Counted from the first letter of the stretch, positions 1 to 11,340 are shown. The stretch: DNA of 64,000 bases from Diplosphaera chodatii (GCA_032358165.1 JAALGY010000023.1:1426001-1490000); one strand, 5' to 3'. Translations and numbers: made by a program. The notes: generated from the letters alone by a model not told the origin.

Positions 1-96
1 ACGGCATCGACAGCAACCTGCGCCCACGTCAGCACCTTGCCCTCAATGGAGAGATCCGCTGACACGTGGAGCAGCGGACGCCATCGATGTTGACCA

Positions 97-462
97 TCAT
101 GCAGCTTTGGTGTGCAGGAAGCCCAGCATGACCGACCCGATGCCCATGAAGACATTGATCAGGTTGTAGGTCGTTTGCGCGAGGCTGGCGCCCGGGTGCG
201 GGTTGTCATCTGTGATGGGCGGCACGTCCAGCAGCAGCTGCAAGCCGTGGCCGGTTTCCGCGCGGTCTAGATTGCAGTGCCTACATGCGTGCGAGCGGTC
301 CAGATTCAGCATGATCCATCGAGAGTAGTTGAGTAGCTGAGAACTGAGCGTATTGACCAGGTTCAAAACGCAGATGGCGCATGCGAAGCGACATGACGCC
401 GGACTTTCAGAGCCAGGGCAGTACCGCAGGAGTGGCGTTTGCACATTCTCACTGTCGTCCAT
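97..462 (-). CDS. possible N-terminal exon(s) of an AVT-type amino-acid transporter (fragment)
   Basis: A minus-strand frame opens with ATG at 462 and reads MDDSENVQTPLLR near its start, a short acidic leader like those of vacuolar amino-acid transporters. Near 190-120 it reads ASLAQTTYNLINVFMGIG, which resembles the first membrane helix of the Aa_trans family (usually ending GVGxLSxPYA). The region between these two segments is poorly conserved and probably contains an intron whose edges I could not fix: a donor CG|GTACTG near 424 is possible, but the matching acceptor phase is unclear. The expected SxPYA continuation is not seen, and the rest of the gene would lie to the left of the window. 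The family call rests on one short motif, so it is weak; an unrelated membrane protein is possible. Confidence 0.3.
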   Translation of the reverse strand: MDDSENVQTPLLRYCPGSESPASCRFACAICVLNLVNTLSSQLLNYSRWIMLNLDRSHACRHCNLDRAETGHGLQLLLDVPPITDDNPHPGASLAQTTYNLINVFMGIGSVMLGFLHTKAA

Positions 463-1226
463 GCCACAGTCTATAATCTTGTATGATACCTATGAGGCGC
501 AATGCAGCTGCAAACGGAATCAAGAGTGCTGACTGCTGGTGTGTTGCAGGCGCCACGGTCAGCATGGACTGATGCACGCCAGCAATGCAACTTCTGCAGC
601 TGAAGCCCACGCGTGCGTAGACATAAATCAAGCTATGACTCAGGGAACGACAGTAACGTGCTTGTAGAAGTCACGCTGTGACCTGCACCAGGCAGACACA
701 TGATCTTCCACAAATCACGTGCGCTGTTGGCAGATCTGCTTCCTGCAGCTATCGACAGGTCCAATGGTCTGATCTCCCTGTGTCTGAGCCAGGCATCGCC
801 GACAATGAACAGCATTACAGCAGGAAAGCATCAATAAAAGTACAATCACCTGCATCTGCGTTGGCTGGGTCCTGCTGTGGCAGCTGTACTGCCCGTTCCG
901 TGCCGAGACGACATACTACACCGGCTGTCAGTCGGGCACAGGTGCAGCGGCACCGAATGCAACGGACTCAGCGTAGTACCAGCTTGGTGGATGTTGTCGC
1001 AGTACAACATATCGTAGGGCCCTGTTGAGCTCACCTTGTACCCAGGGCATGCTCTATGAGAGGCAATGAGTGCCGAAGCGAGGGTGCGAAGTGTTTCAAC
1101 GCCGTGTAGCAGCTGCAGAGTGACAAAAGAACGCACGAAATGTCTAGCATGCCGTGAAAACATGAGGGGGCTGGTACAAGTCTGAGAGTTCTGCGTGGCT
1201 CTGCGTAGCTGCGGCATGCACGCCAG
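463..1226. other. intergenic region between the transporter fragment and the EF-hand gene
   Basis: No convincing coding exon was found. The region should hold the upstream sequences of both flanking divergent genes, and probably the short first exon(s) of the EF-hand gene, because its first assigned exon starts at an acceptor (CGCCAG|AGT, 1226/1227) and not at an ATG. One candidate is a 12-nt exon at 1162-1173 (ATG AGG GGG CTG followed by GTACAAGT), but its intron would be only 53 bp. Confidence 0.4.
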
Positions 1227-2135
1227 AGTAAGGAGTCAGAGCTGCGGCGTGTGTTTGAGAAGCTGGACACGAAGCAGGACAAAAAGATCGATGCAGATGA
1301 GCTCATGGAGTTCTTCAAACAGTGTGGGGAGAACATAAAGAAGGTAAGCCAACAGTCACCGGCGTTTTGTCCGCCTTGTGCACCTGTTGAGCCACTGGCG
1401 ACAGTATGTTGCGCCTTTGGGTGTCGCAGTCGGAGGTGGATGACATGATCTGGGAGGTCGATGAAGATTGTGACGGCAGCCTATCATGGCCGGAGTTTCA
1501 GCAGATGCATCACCGTTGTGACGACGATGCCACAGGCGAGTTCGCCCCATGGCTTGTACGAAATGGCTACAAAAGGCCAGTGCACGGCCGCACACACGCT
1601 CACTGCTTTCGAAACAGTCAAGTCACGGTCCTGACGCTGTTCAGCAATGTTGAAATGTGACAACTCCTTCTGTGCATGCAGACTTCGAGCCGAGGCAGCT
1701 GTACAACCTGACGCAGTTCATCATCTACGACAAGGAGGGGCGCGGCGTCATGACGCTGCAGGACGCGATGCAGATCCTGTACCTGCGCCACGGGCGGGCG
1801 CACCTGGACGAGCAGCTGGTCAAGCTGTTCGGCACCTCCGACCTGCGCTCCGGCAAGGTCCTCACCCTGCGGGAATTTCTGCACGCGCTGCACAGCCAGC
1901 AGGTGGGTCTTCCACTACCTATTTGGCCTGCTGGACCAAGAGGAACGACATCACGTGCTCAAAAAACAGCGTCTGCACGTGGCTGTGCCTAAGGTGTATC
2001 AACCACCGACCAGACCCGGCATGATCGTTGTCAAATCACCTACAGGTTACACAGCTGCGGAGTAGCAAGTTTGATGGCAAGAGCTACAAAGCGCCGCCAC
2101 CCGTCAGCAAGAAGAAGCGGGACTCTGTGATGTGA
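1227..2135 (+). CDS. EF-hand calcium-binding protein (5' end not resolved)
   Basis: Four exons join in phase: 1227-1343, 1430-1535, 1682-1902 and 2046-2135 (TGA), giving 177 residues plus an unassigned N-terminus. Intron 2 uses a GC donor (ACAG|GCGAGT). EF-hand 1 has loop DTKQDKKIDADE and EF-hand 2 has the canonical loop DEDCDGSLSWPE. Two further hand-like segments (around DKEGRGVMTLQD and SDLRSGKVLTLRE) lack good calcium ligands and are probably structural. The protein ends in a basic tail (APPPVSKKKRDSVM). The order of two calcium-binding hands followed by AMQILYLRHGR and GTSDLRSGK resembles a family of calmodulin-like proteins known from flagellated protists. A ciliary role is only a guess. 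Its stop lies 70 bp from the stop of the convergent CTF8 gene. Confidence 0.75.
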
Positions 2136-2204
2136 TGTCAATGGCTGTCCTCCACAGCTGCACATCGTGTGTACTGCGCCCTTGTGCGCGACGACCAGAC
2201 GAAA

Positions 2205-2789
2205 TCACTTGCTGAGCTTCGTGATCAGCGGCTTCGGCCTGGTCTTGAATATGTATTTGTGCCGAATTACGCCAACGATCTGGACACCACACCACCCAGT
2301 ACCTCAGCTGATAGAGCTATGCCCTCTGCATGCTTTGGCCAGACAGTGCAGAACGCAGGCGAATTGATGCAAAGCCCAGACCGGTCGCTTGCCTTGCAGC
2401 GCTGTGCCATGCCATCCGTGTCGCTGGTGTTGGCAGCGAAGTCGAGGATCGCCAGCGGCTTCTTCAGCGGCACCAGCTTGCCCTCCAGCTGGTGCGATCC
2501 CAGCGTCAGATGCACAACATCCACGCTCTGCAGTGCATTAGGTCGACATTCAGCATGCAGTCCCAACCCACAGGCAACGGTGCATCGGGCCTTCCAGGGC
2601 CTCACAAGCTGAGCACCCACAGAGGAGAGGAAGAGTATGTACATGCGGTGGGATGCAGAGCGTGCCAAGATCCACTGATCCGCCTGCCTCCGGCTGCACA
2701 AGCCGCTCGATCGTCCCTTGCAGCTCTATGATGCACCAAGAGGGTGGCTCGTTGCTTTCAGACAGCTGCTGCACGGTGATGCAGACCAT
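2205..2789 (-). CDS. CTF8: CTF8, subunit of the alternative RFC clamp loader
   Basis: Three exons (complement 2643-2789, 2393-2527, 2205-2279) join in phase 0 and encode 118 residues, close to the usual 120-135. CTF8 works with DCC1 and CTF18 in an RFC-like complex that loads PCNA and supports sister-chromatid cohesion. The family landmarks are all visible: WCIIELQGTIE, DLGTL, GSHQLEGKLVPLKKPLAIL and, near the C-terminus, GVIRHKYIFKTRPKPLI. The ATG at 2789 is the first in frame and lies 15 codons before the conserved WCIIELQG. Intron 2 has a GC donor (TGCAAG|GCAAGC); using it is the only way to keep the C-terminal motif in frame. The gene is convergent with the EF-hand gene and divergent from the plastid protein gene. 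Confidence 0.93.
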
Positions 2790-3296
2790 CAGAGGACCAT
2801 GCCGGCGTGCTGCATTGCAGCGTCGCCTGATGACCTCTGCCCACGGGCGGTTGAGTCAAGATCGAACGACGTAGCTTGTTGAACAGGCAATTGTTTCATC
2901 CACCGCACAGGGCGTAAACATCAACTGCACCTGCTGTTACTGTTCAAATTCAGTATACTCCTTGATGTGTGCAGACAACACTGCGACGAGATGCAACCCA
3001 GTCAGCGGTATAGCACGATCGCGTTCGGCCGTTGGCGCGCGGGCTGTTCGAGAACGGCCAAAACTTTGGTGCTTCGGGCCGGAGCCTCCGACATGTTTTG
3101 CACAGGATCACGTGACCACATTCGGCTCGACCAGCAGACGTGCTGTCATTCCCTGGATGCAAACAGCAACAGTAACGTCTGACAGAAGTATGCTTCGACT
3201 AGGGCAGAGATGTGCTTGCGACGCTAACGTGCTCACTGGCATCTGCCGATAAGAAACAGTGCTGCCTTGCAGGTTCCAGTGCCCATAACCGGCAGC
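2790..3296. promoter_or_regulatory. divergent upstream region of CTF8 and the plastid membrane protein gene
   Basis: These 507 bp separate two ATGs facing away from each other, so they must hold both promoters. No exon with family similarity is visible. No TATA-like element or other motif was recognised with confidence. Confidence 0.45.
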
Positions 3297-4527
3297 ATGT
3301 CCCTTCACCACATGCGCGCGTCCGTTGCTGTGCTGCGACCCGCAAAATGTGAGCTTCGAGGTGACAGCGGGACCATCAAGCACAGGCCTGCTGTGCCAGC
3401 AGCGCTGAGGCAATGCTGCATCCCGCGGCGCCGCAGCAACCCATGCAGCTCAGTTCGTGCCAGTCTCGTCACCTCAGTGGCGGAGACCGCCACTCTGGCG
3501 GCAGCCATCGGCGGCATCGCGCTCTCAGCGCTACCGTTGCTGACCGGGAAGGCAGCAGAACAGAATGCGGACCGCGTTGTGAATGCGGAAACCTCCGAGG
3601 ATGACTTCGTCTTCGGCGTCATGAGTGCCGTCAGCTTCCTGCCATACGTCAACTGGACGGTGTGCCGTGAGAGTTGATTTGAAACCTTATGTTGACGTGT
3701 GCAAGGGACAGCACGACACCGCGACGGCAGGTGCACATTGCATGCCCGGCTTAGGCAGATCACCAATGCAATAGATTTTCTCAATGTTGGTGCAGGCATG
3801 GGTGTTCAAGGGATTGGACGGGGAGGATCCAGGCCTGTACTATGCCCTGGCTGCGGCTTATGGCCTGCCATGGGTGTTCCACAATCTGCAGCTCGACGGT
3901 TTCACAGGGCTGATGCTCATCCTGGGCGCCATCCATGTGCAGGTGCGCCTACAGATTGCTCCAGGCAGTAGCAACGATGCAGTCCTATCTGCATGTCTGG
4001 GCATCGACACGGCCTGTGATTCCACTGCAGACTGACTGGCATCATGTATCGCTGCCAAAGCAGATGCAGAGCTGTAGCCAGAATGGGGACCTGAAGGAGG
4101 GAACCTGGCCATGCTTGCAGATTGAGCGCATCGCAGCCACTGAGCCCGTGCGGCTGGAGGTGCCCGGCATCTCGCAGCTGGCGGCCCAGCTGCAGAAGGC
4201 AGTCGCCAAGCCGGTGGCCGCCGCTGCGCAGTCGGCACGCCGCAAGCAGCTCAGCGCGGGCCAGCGGCGGCCGCTGCCAGGCCAGAATGAGCAAGGTGCT
4301 GCTGTCGTGACATATGCAGCCGCCACAAGCTGCATTGCATCTGCTCCTGAGCAGCACCAGCCCTCAGGGAGACCCATGGCACGGTGTCCCGCTCAACACC
4401 CACAAGTGGCATGCGCACTGCACACTGACCCCAAAAGGGCTGACTTGCAGACGGCGACCTTGACAAGCGGCTGCTGGACCGGTGGGACGACATCTTCAAG
4501 ACACGAGACAAGCAGCGCAAGGAGTGA
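3297..4527 (+). CDS. conserved plastid membrane protein of plants and algae, function unknown
   Basis: Exons 3297-3659, 3796-3942, 4121-4295 and 4451-4527 join in phase to 253 residues. The first 60 or so residues are rich in Ser, Arg and Ala with almost no acidic residues, as in chloroplast transit peptides. A first membrane segment follows (TLAAAIGGIALSALPLL), then EDDFVFGVMSAVSFLPYVNW and AWVFKGLD around the exon 1/2 junction, and a third hydrophobic stretch ending LMLILGAIHVQ. The C-terminal part is hydrophilic and ends DRWDDIFKTRDKQRKE. The DDFVxGVMSxVSFLPxxNW signature recalls an uncharacterised plastid protein family of land plants (for example Arabidopsis At5g08540, from memory). No catalytic motif is visible. 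The ATG at 3297 is the first in frame before the transit peptide. Confidence 0.7.
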
Positions 4528-4800
4528 GACCAGCGACTGGGAACGTACTAAACCCTCATTAATGTTTTTGTCTGCTGGCAGCGTCGTGTACTTCAGCTTG
4601 AGTGACTCTGCATGCGTGGTTTGTGTTTTCTAAGCGGGTGTTTTGCCAGCTGACATACAGCGGTTGTTGATCAGAAGAAGGCGCAGAGACAGTCTCTAAA
4701 AGCAAACGGCACTTGCATCGCATCCGGTTTCTAGGCGGACCACAGGCAGCTGGTGCACTGGCACTGAGAACGACTGCTACAGCTGACCAGCACAGGGCCC

Positions 4801-7800
4801 TTATGCCTGCTTGGCAGAGTCGTAGATGCTGTATGTGAACCAGAAGGAGCACCTGCAAGCGACGCACAGTGAGAGTTCTGACAGGCCACACGTGAGACAT
4901 GGGCAGACACAGAGACATCTTTGCATCAATACACATCAGGCGACGGACTCACAGGAAGCCGATGGTGCCAAAGGCCAGGTAGATGCCCCAGACCATGAGG
5001 CCCATGTAGATGAGGTACAGCATCACGGACAGGCCGCCGGACAGCAGGTGCAGCGTGTTGAACATGAAGCCCAACGAGTACAGGAACACATAGAACGCCA
5101 CGCTGCCACCACGCACAAACGATCGCCACCTGTGTGAAGATGGGTGCAGTGCAGCTCAGGCTCAGCACTTGATTTGGCACTGCAACGTCCAGCACATATG
5201 CGAAACACACACATGCACCATGGTACTACCAAAAGCAGTTTGCAACAGGTGCAAGGGGGCAGGGCAGACGCACCACCACAGGTAATCCTCGGCGCACAAT
5301 TGCACGTAGGTGCACACAATGGAGACCTCCACAGTGATCACTGTCGTCAGGATGCCCACCAGGAACAGGAAGCCAAAGATCTGCGGCCAAAGGAAGTACA
5401 CATCCGTTTGAGAACTTGACGAGGTTGCATGGACACCCTGTGTGAGCACCAGGGTTATGCAAAGATCCTGCAACATGGCGACATGCAGAGGATCCAAGAT
5501 GACAGATAGGTTTGGCAGAGGGCCGCACATAGTAGAAGTATCTGCAGTGACAACACAGGATGGGTGAGACCAGCAGGAGGACGAGAAGTATAGTGCAGCG
5601 CAGCAGGGCGATCTCAAACGGTGCATGTGCTAACACGCATGTTTGCAGGCTGTGATGACAGGACTCACCCCTGCCAGATGGAGGTCATGGCAAAGTACAG
5701 CTCCACGAAGATGGTGCCAAAGGGCAGCAGGCCAGCAGCCAGGAACAGCACCGCGGGGTGGCTGGCCCAGTGGGGCGGCGGTATGTGCCTCGGGATCTGG
5801 TTTGTGCGTGTGGGGTACTGCTTGATCTCTTGCCTTGCGGCGAGCAGGCCACCTGATATCCATACACGGTGCTCTCGTCAGCCCCTGTCCTGGTTGCCGT
5901 GCTCTGCGGCATGCTGTGCATTGTGTCCGACCTAGCTGCTTCAGTTCTGCGCAACCCCTGCATCCGAGGGCTGATCATGACAACCTGCTGCGGCCAGAGA
6001 GCGCACCGGAGTAGCAGAGGGGGATGGAGATGATGAACCAGAGGGACACCAGGCTGAAGAAGGCGCCCAGGGGAATGGCGCCGCTGGAGCCCGTGTGCCA
6101 GATCAGCAAGTTCAGCACTGACAGCACACCTGCGAATGCCGAGACACCATGTGAGGAGGCCCGTTGCAGGTCGATGCCAGACACACATGGGCAAAAGGAA
6201 GCGGTTTCAGGGGGTCCCTGTCACAGGGTAGTAGGTGAAACAGTGATGATCGTCAAGTTGAATTACTAAGCAGAGGCGTGCGTCTCACCGAGGGTGATGC
6301 CTGGGAAGTAGCAGGACACACGCCAGCAGACGTTGTACCAGCCCTCATAAGACCGGTTGATCATGCCCCAGATGAACACAGCCGCATAGCCGGCTGCCAC
6401 AGCCAGCAGCAGATACATCACCAGCAGCGCCGTCAGCAGCGCGCCACGAGACGCCGGCGACAGGAAGCCTGTGTTGGACACACTGACTTGTCAGAAGCTA
6501 TTGAACACCGTCCCCCCAGGCTCCTGTGGCAGTGCTCAGCAGTCCCCTCTTCAGGAGGGAGTGCCCGGCACAGCGACTCCATGGAGTGGTGCAACCGCAG
6601 TGCCTGGCCCATAGTTTCTGGACGGTGCGCTCACCGAGCGCGGCAAAAAGCAGCGTGATGAAGGCGGAGGCGCAGATCTGCACGCCGGAGCCGACCTCCA
6701 CACACAGCAGCAGCGGGTCCTTGGGCGTGCGGAATACGTCCCCCGACACCATCTTCCAGCCGCTCTCCTCCAGCTCCGCCTGCTGCCCTGCAAGCGTACA
6801 TGGACCAGCATGGATGGACGTCACGTCAGCAACGTAGTACACCCCATGAAAGCGCAGCTGGCGATTGCTAGCTACAGCCACGTCTGGTGGATGCCAAAAC
6901 AGGGACGATGTGCCGGACAAGCACTGCCAACGCACCGCCAGAGTCCACGATGAGGGACTCGTACTGCGCCAGGTCCTTGCGGATGGTGCGCATCATGATC
7001 ATGGCCACGATGCAGGACATGACGACCACCACCATCATGGAGTTCAGGATGCTAAACCAGTGCACCTGCAGGGTTGCAAAGCAAGCTTTTCAGCCACAAT
7101 GAGCTGGTGATGTACTGACATCGGCTGTGAACATCGGCTGTGAAGGTGGAGTGAGGGCAACATGCTCTGCTGCCGTACATGCTCACCCTGCCGCCTGGCA
7201 TCTTGAGGTACGCGTCCCAGCGTGAGGACCATGCGATTTGGCTCTCCTCCCAGAACACGTCGTACGTGTATGTGATCTTGGCACCTGCAGCACAATCAGT
7301 CAGCGCATCACCACCTGGCTAGCCAAGGTGCAGCTTACAGAGCTGATCCATGAAGAGGTGCACCCGTGTCACTGGACGCTTGCACCGTCATGACGCACCC
7401 TTCGTGACTTCCATGGGCTTGGGCGCATCGGGGTCATCTGGGCTCATGGGGCATGGGATGTCCTCCAGGCGCGCCCCCAGGTTGCGGTGGATCGAGCATG
7501 GCACCACCTCGAAGCCCACAATCATGTACCTGGGACACGAGCAGAGCACAAGCTCGCTTTGTGAGGCACACGTCTAGCGGCTGCTTGCAGGCCTGCAATT
7601 TGGCAGGTGTGGTGGCACATGAGTTGCAGGTCCATCCTCACATGGGGTCCTCCTTGCCGAGTGCGGGCATGGGCGGCGGGGGTGCGGCCTTCTTGCTCCA
7701 GAGAGCCTTGAGCTGGCGACCATCAACCGAAGGTGCTGCCACGCCACCCGCTGACTGAAGCTTTCTGGCACCACCCTGCATAACCTCAAAATGCACTTAC

Positions 7801-8980
7801 GATAGCATCCCACATCAGTGTGTGACCTGTCCACTGTAGCCAGAGGTGAGGAGTTTTTGCTGTAAGCTGCCGCACCTCCACGACAGATGCTGCCTCCATC
7901 TCCTCATACCGCTTGCGTGCCTTGGTGTACTGCCCGTTGGTCTTGTACACCAGGATCTTGAACATCAGGTGGTTGTTGATGAAGTGGCGGTTGTCCGCCC
8001 AGAAGCCCAGGTCGAAACCTGATTGTAAGCGTAGAGGCACGAAATCAGTCTTCACATGCATACTCCCTCATACGTGGCTGCTCGTTGTTGCACTTGGGCA
8101 GCAGGATGATGTGCTGACATAGCACATTGACACGACCAACATCCTGGGCAACGCAGTTTGCAGGCTGCAGCAGCATACCGGGGCGGACTGACTCGGGGCC
8201 GCGCTCCAAATCGTAGGTTGTGATCGGCAGGTTGTCCAGGATCAGGCGAACCCGGTACCGCGTCTCAATTTTGGACTTCAGGTCCTGCACTTGACAGCGT
8301 GACACTTCGCATGCACACACCATGGATGTGTGCAGTTTACATGTTCATCACGTGCACAAAATTCAGCATGTCTGCTCACATCTGCCTCGTCTGCTGTGAG
8401 TGCCTCGGCATAGCCTGCTGGCTTGCACACCGTCTTGGTCTTCTCGTCAACCTGAAGCAGGGTTGGGTGAGGTGTGAAGCCAAGTGTGCGTGCCTATGGT
8501 TGGTTCTGCTCGCCACAAGTGTGCTGCAGAGAGTGCTGCCGCAATGCACGCGGCACTGCAGGCCTTGAGGGAGCTGCTCACCTTGACTGTGTAGTTGTAG
8601 GGCGAGTTTTCAATGTGTGAGCCCATCAGGATTGTGCCTGGGTTGATGGACCCTATCGAGCTGCGGATGCCCTCTGGCGGCCAGCAGAACGGCATCGAGT
8701 AGTAGTCGAACGGTAGCTCCGTCTCCGGCGATATGAGGGAGTTGACGTCCGCTGCAGGCGGGGCGTTGATGGGTTCAGTAGCAGGGACCAGCGCAGGAAG
8801 ACCTCATGAACAAGTGGGTACACGCCTCTCTTCAGGTGGCTTTCGAAGGACAAGGGCACCTTGAACATGCTGGCCGGCCGAGAACTCGCGGGGGTATGTC
8901 CCGGGCAGGTAGTATGCCGATGCCCCCAGCACCAGGCTGCACACCACCACCAGGCCAGCGGCCCGTCGCAGCCCCACCAT
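4801..8980 (-). CDS. transmembrane 9 superfamily protein (nonaspanin, EMP70)
   Basis: Seventeen exons join in phase to 690 residues: complement 8860-8980, 8582-8751, 8380-8451, 8179-8284, 8018-7876, 7642-7754, 7399-7529, 7187-7284, 6936-7065, 6635-6787, 6289-6468, 6007-6129, 5669-5852, 5529-5541, 5274-5380, 4953-5129, 4801-4852. Nonaspanins act in Golgi/endosomal sorting. Residues 1-22 are a signal peptide, followed by the family start YYLPGTYPREF. The luminal domain has ELPFDYYSMPFC and GSHIENSPY. Nine hydrophobic helices begin at VHWFSILNSMM (about residue 319). Hallmarks include EESGWKMVSGDVFR, FAALGFLSPASRGALL, RTNQIPRHIP, IFVELYF and AEDYLWWWRSF. One exon is only 13 nt (5529-5541) and restores GYFYY between SIWQ and IFGFLFLVG. 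The tail is SIYDSAKQA, lacking the acidic residue of the usual KxD/E COPI signal. Confidence 0.95.
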
Positions 8981-9837
8981 CTGCACACAGCGTTTGATCT
9001 TCCTGTCAGAGGCTCTGGCATTGGCGTACGTTGTATGAATGGAGGCAGACACGCTATGCTCGGGCTGCGTCACTGGGGAGCAACAGCCAGCAACACACAA
9101 ATACTTCACCTTGTGACACACCACCAGCCCGTGCCGTGATTGTCGGGTCACACAGGAGCCCTTGCAGCAGCCCAAACTGGGTACTGTCGTCAGATCAGTG
9201 GCCTGAAAGGCCGCCGCAGAGCCAGTGGCTCGCCTGCTGCACACCAGTGGAGCATATCTGGCAACCAGATCAACAGTACAAACCCTTGCCAATTCAGGTG
9301 CTGGTTTGCCTGATGCACTGTCATGACGCAGCATAGCAGCGTACACACAGCATGCACGTGCGCGTACAAGATGGGCCTGTCGAGGCGTCAAACGTTGGCA
9401 GGGAACTGCACCCTGGCACTGGCCAGGAACTTCCTTCGGTCAGCGATTGCCGCACGCCATCGTAGTCGGTCTTGCAACGTTGCACGGCAAGCTGAGATGC
9501 TGATTGCACCAGGGATGGAGGCCTTTTGCTGCGACTCACGGACTCGTCAGTTCAAGGCTGGACGCCTGGTCACTGCACTGCAACGAGCGTCCCATGGATC
9601 TGTTTACCCGTTCCCGTTGCACGTGCGCATTCAAGATTTCAAGTATTGAATGCGCACGTGAATCGCATTGAATCGCACCAGGCGATCAGGTCAGAGTCTC
9701 GGAGCTCTACATTGACATTGACGCACCCCAGGCCAACTCCTGCCCGACGGCATGCAGGGTCTTCATGCCACACGACAGCATATGTATGTCTGAAAAGAAA
9801 GCACGTTGACCTGACCTTCCTCCACTTCCCAAACTGA
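8981..9837. promoter_or_regulatory. divergent upstream region of TM9SF and the GT29-like gene
   Basis: An 857-bp region between two outward-facing ATGs. No supported coding exon lies here; the reading frames are open by chance in GC-rich DNA and match nothing. Its one clear structure is the 14-bp inverted repeat at 9620-9660, listed separately. Confidence 0.45.
9620..9660. repeat. perfect 14-bp inverted repeat with a CACG/TG-box core on each arm
   Basis: Left arm 9620-9633 (CACGTGCGCATTCA) and right arm 9647-9660 are exact reverse complements, separated by 13 bp. Each arm carries CACGTG, the G-box/E-box core bound by bZIP or bHLH factors in plants. The element lies 178 bp before the GT29-like ATG and 640 bp from the TM9SF ATG, so it could act on either gene. 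It could also fold as a cruciform or, if transcribed, as an RNA hairpin in the GT29-like 5' UTR. The symmetry is seen directly; the regulatory role is inferred. Confidence 0.55.
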
Positions 9838-11180
9838 ATGCTTGGGGTTGGCACAAGGCAGTCGACCCTGCCTGTAAGCACCGGCCCGCCACACAGGGTA
9901 TCGCGGCCAGCAGCTCGATCCCGCTGGCGCCACAGCCTGCTGCAAGGGAGGGGCAGGCAAACGGCAGCAGGCGTTACCTTCTTGATTGTGCTGCTTGTGC
10001 TGCTCTGGAGTCTGGGTGGCAGCGGCACGCAGCAAGCCTTCGCTGACAGAGCGCAGCTCCATTCCAAGCGGCCAGCAGCCAGCCTCACGCCAGCGGACGA
10101 GGCGCCGCAGTGTCGCTTGTTCCGGCCGCCGAAGCGAGCACCATGGGCCTTCAACATTGCCATTGTCGGTGCGCACGTTCGTGGTGTTGAAAACTTGATG
10201 ATCAGACCTTCAATTGACCTTCAATGCTGCAAGCCTTTCAGCAGAAGCCGGACCAGACAATCATGCATTGACTGCATTCCGCGACAGGCAACGAGCCGCT
10301 GACCGACGCATACCGCCGCGAGCTGCATGGCATGAACATCACCGTGCGGATAGACGGCCTGCGCGGCCTGCAGGCCGGTGATCCGTTCACGACCTGGGTG
10401 CTCCAGGCGCAGCAGCCCAACAGCACCACTGTGGAACCTGCAGAGGCTGTCAATTGGCAGGCAGTCAGCCAGGTGCGGTGCATTTACTCGGACGATATCT
10501 TGTGGAACGTGGAGCGCAGGGCAGGTCAAATCAGAGGTGTTGCTGCTGCAGGCAATGTCTGATCTCAAGGCAGTACTGGTGTTTGGCGGGCAGGAGGACA
10601 GTGTGAGCACGCTGCAGCAGCAGCTGGGAGCCACTAGCGACTTGGACGTTGATCTTGTGCATCTGCCACGTCAGACCTGGTATGAACAGCGCTGGCTGGA
10701 CATGCCGGCCGGGGGGCGCCCAACAACAGGCTATGTAGGTGGGCGCTGAGACGTCTCAAACATGGCTGGTCCTCTGGGTTGTGCAGCCTGCCTGAGCTTG
10801 CTGCCCAATGTATTTCACCAGCAGCCTGCTTCGTGGTGAAAGTGAGGTTGTGTCCTTGTCCTGCTGCAGCTTTGAGAACAGCGATGTTTTGCAAACCACC
10901 AGTCGCCATGATTCACTTGTATGGGTTCCGGCGCGGATGGCGGAAGGACCCTGCGGAGGCAGCCAAAGCCCTGACTCAGCAGCATGACGATCCCGAAGCG
11001 GTCATCTTGCTGACGCTGGACAGGAGAAAGGTAAGGAGCACACTGTCTTTGGATATGAGCCTGCTGACTTGGCTGAGCTTTGGTACACCCAACACCTTAT
11101 CCGTATGCATTCCTATTCATAAGTGGCTCCTCAAACTCTTGGTGCAGATCACGATCCATGAGACGGCCGTGAATGCGTGA
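9838..11180 (+). CDS. sialyltransferase-like type II membrane protein (GT29 family)
   Basis: Exons 9838-10168, 10288-10472, 10525-10738, 10870-11030 and 11148-11180 join in phase to 307 residues. The N-terminus is basic and followed by one membrane anchor at about residues 46-62 (VTFLIVLLVLLWSLG), the Golgi type II layout. The lumenal part carries an L-sialylmotif-like segment (IAIVGNEPLTDAYRREL, then TVRIDGLRGLQAGDPFTTW), an S-motif-like segment (RPTTGYVALRTAMFC then IHLYGF), and a VS-like HE pair (ITIHETAV). The motif order is that of GT29 sialyltransferases and their plant and algal relatives. The Cys that usually opens the L motif is absent (Asn is found there). Donor and acceptor substrates cannot be deduced: green plants are not thought to make typical sialic acids, so Kdo or another nonulosonic acid may be used. 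ATM starts 160 bp downstream on the same strand. Confidence 0.65.
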
Positions 11181-11340
11181 CAGTATTAGCTGCCAGCAAA
11201 GTATTTCGTAGTTTTATAGCGCAAGTAAGCACGAAGAGTGCCTTTTGGTAAACATGCAATGTGGCAAGACTGCAAAGGTTGGTGACGCTGGCCAGATGGT
11301 CGCTCTGCATAAGCAAGGATTTGGGCAATGACAGCTCAGC

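Noticed and set aside
9639..10163. Minus-strand frame of 174 codons opposite the GT29-like first exon
   Set aside because: Low-complexity composition, no family motif, and the plus strand encodes a membrane anchor followed by the GT29 motifs.
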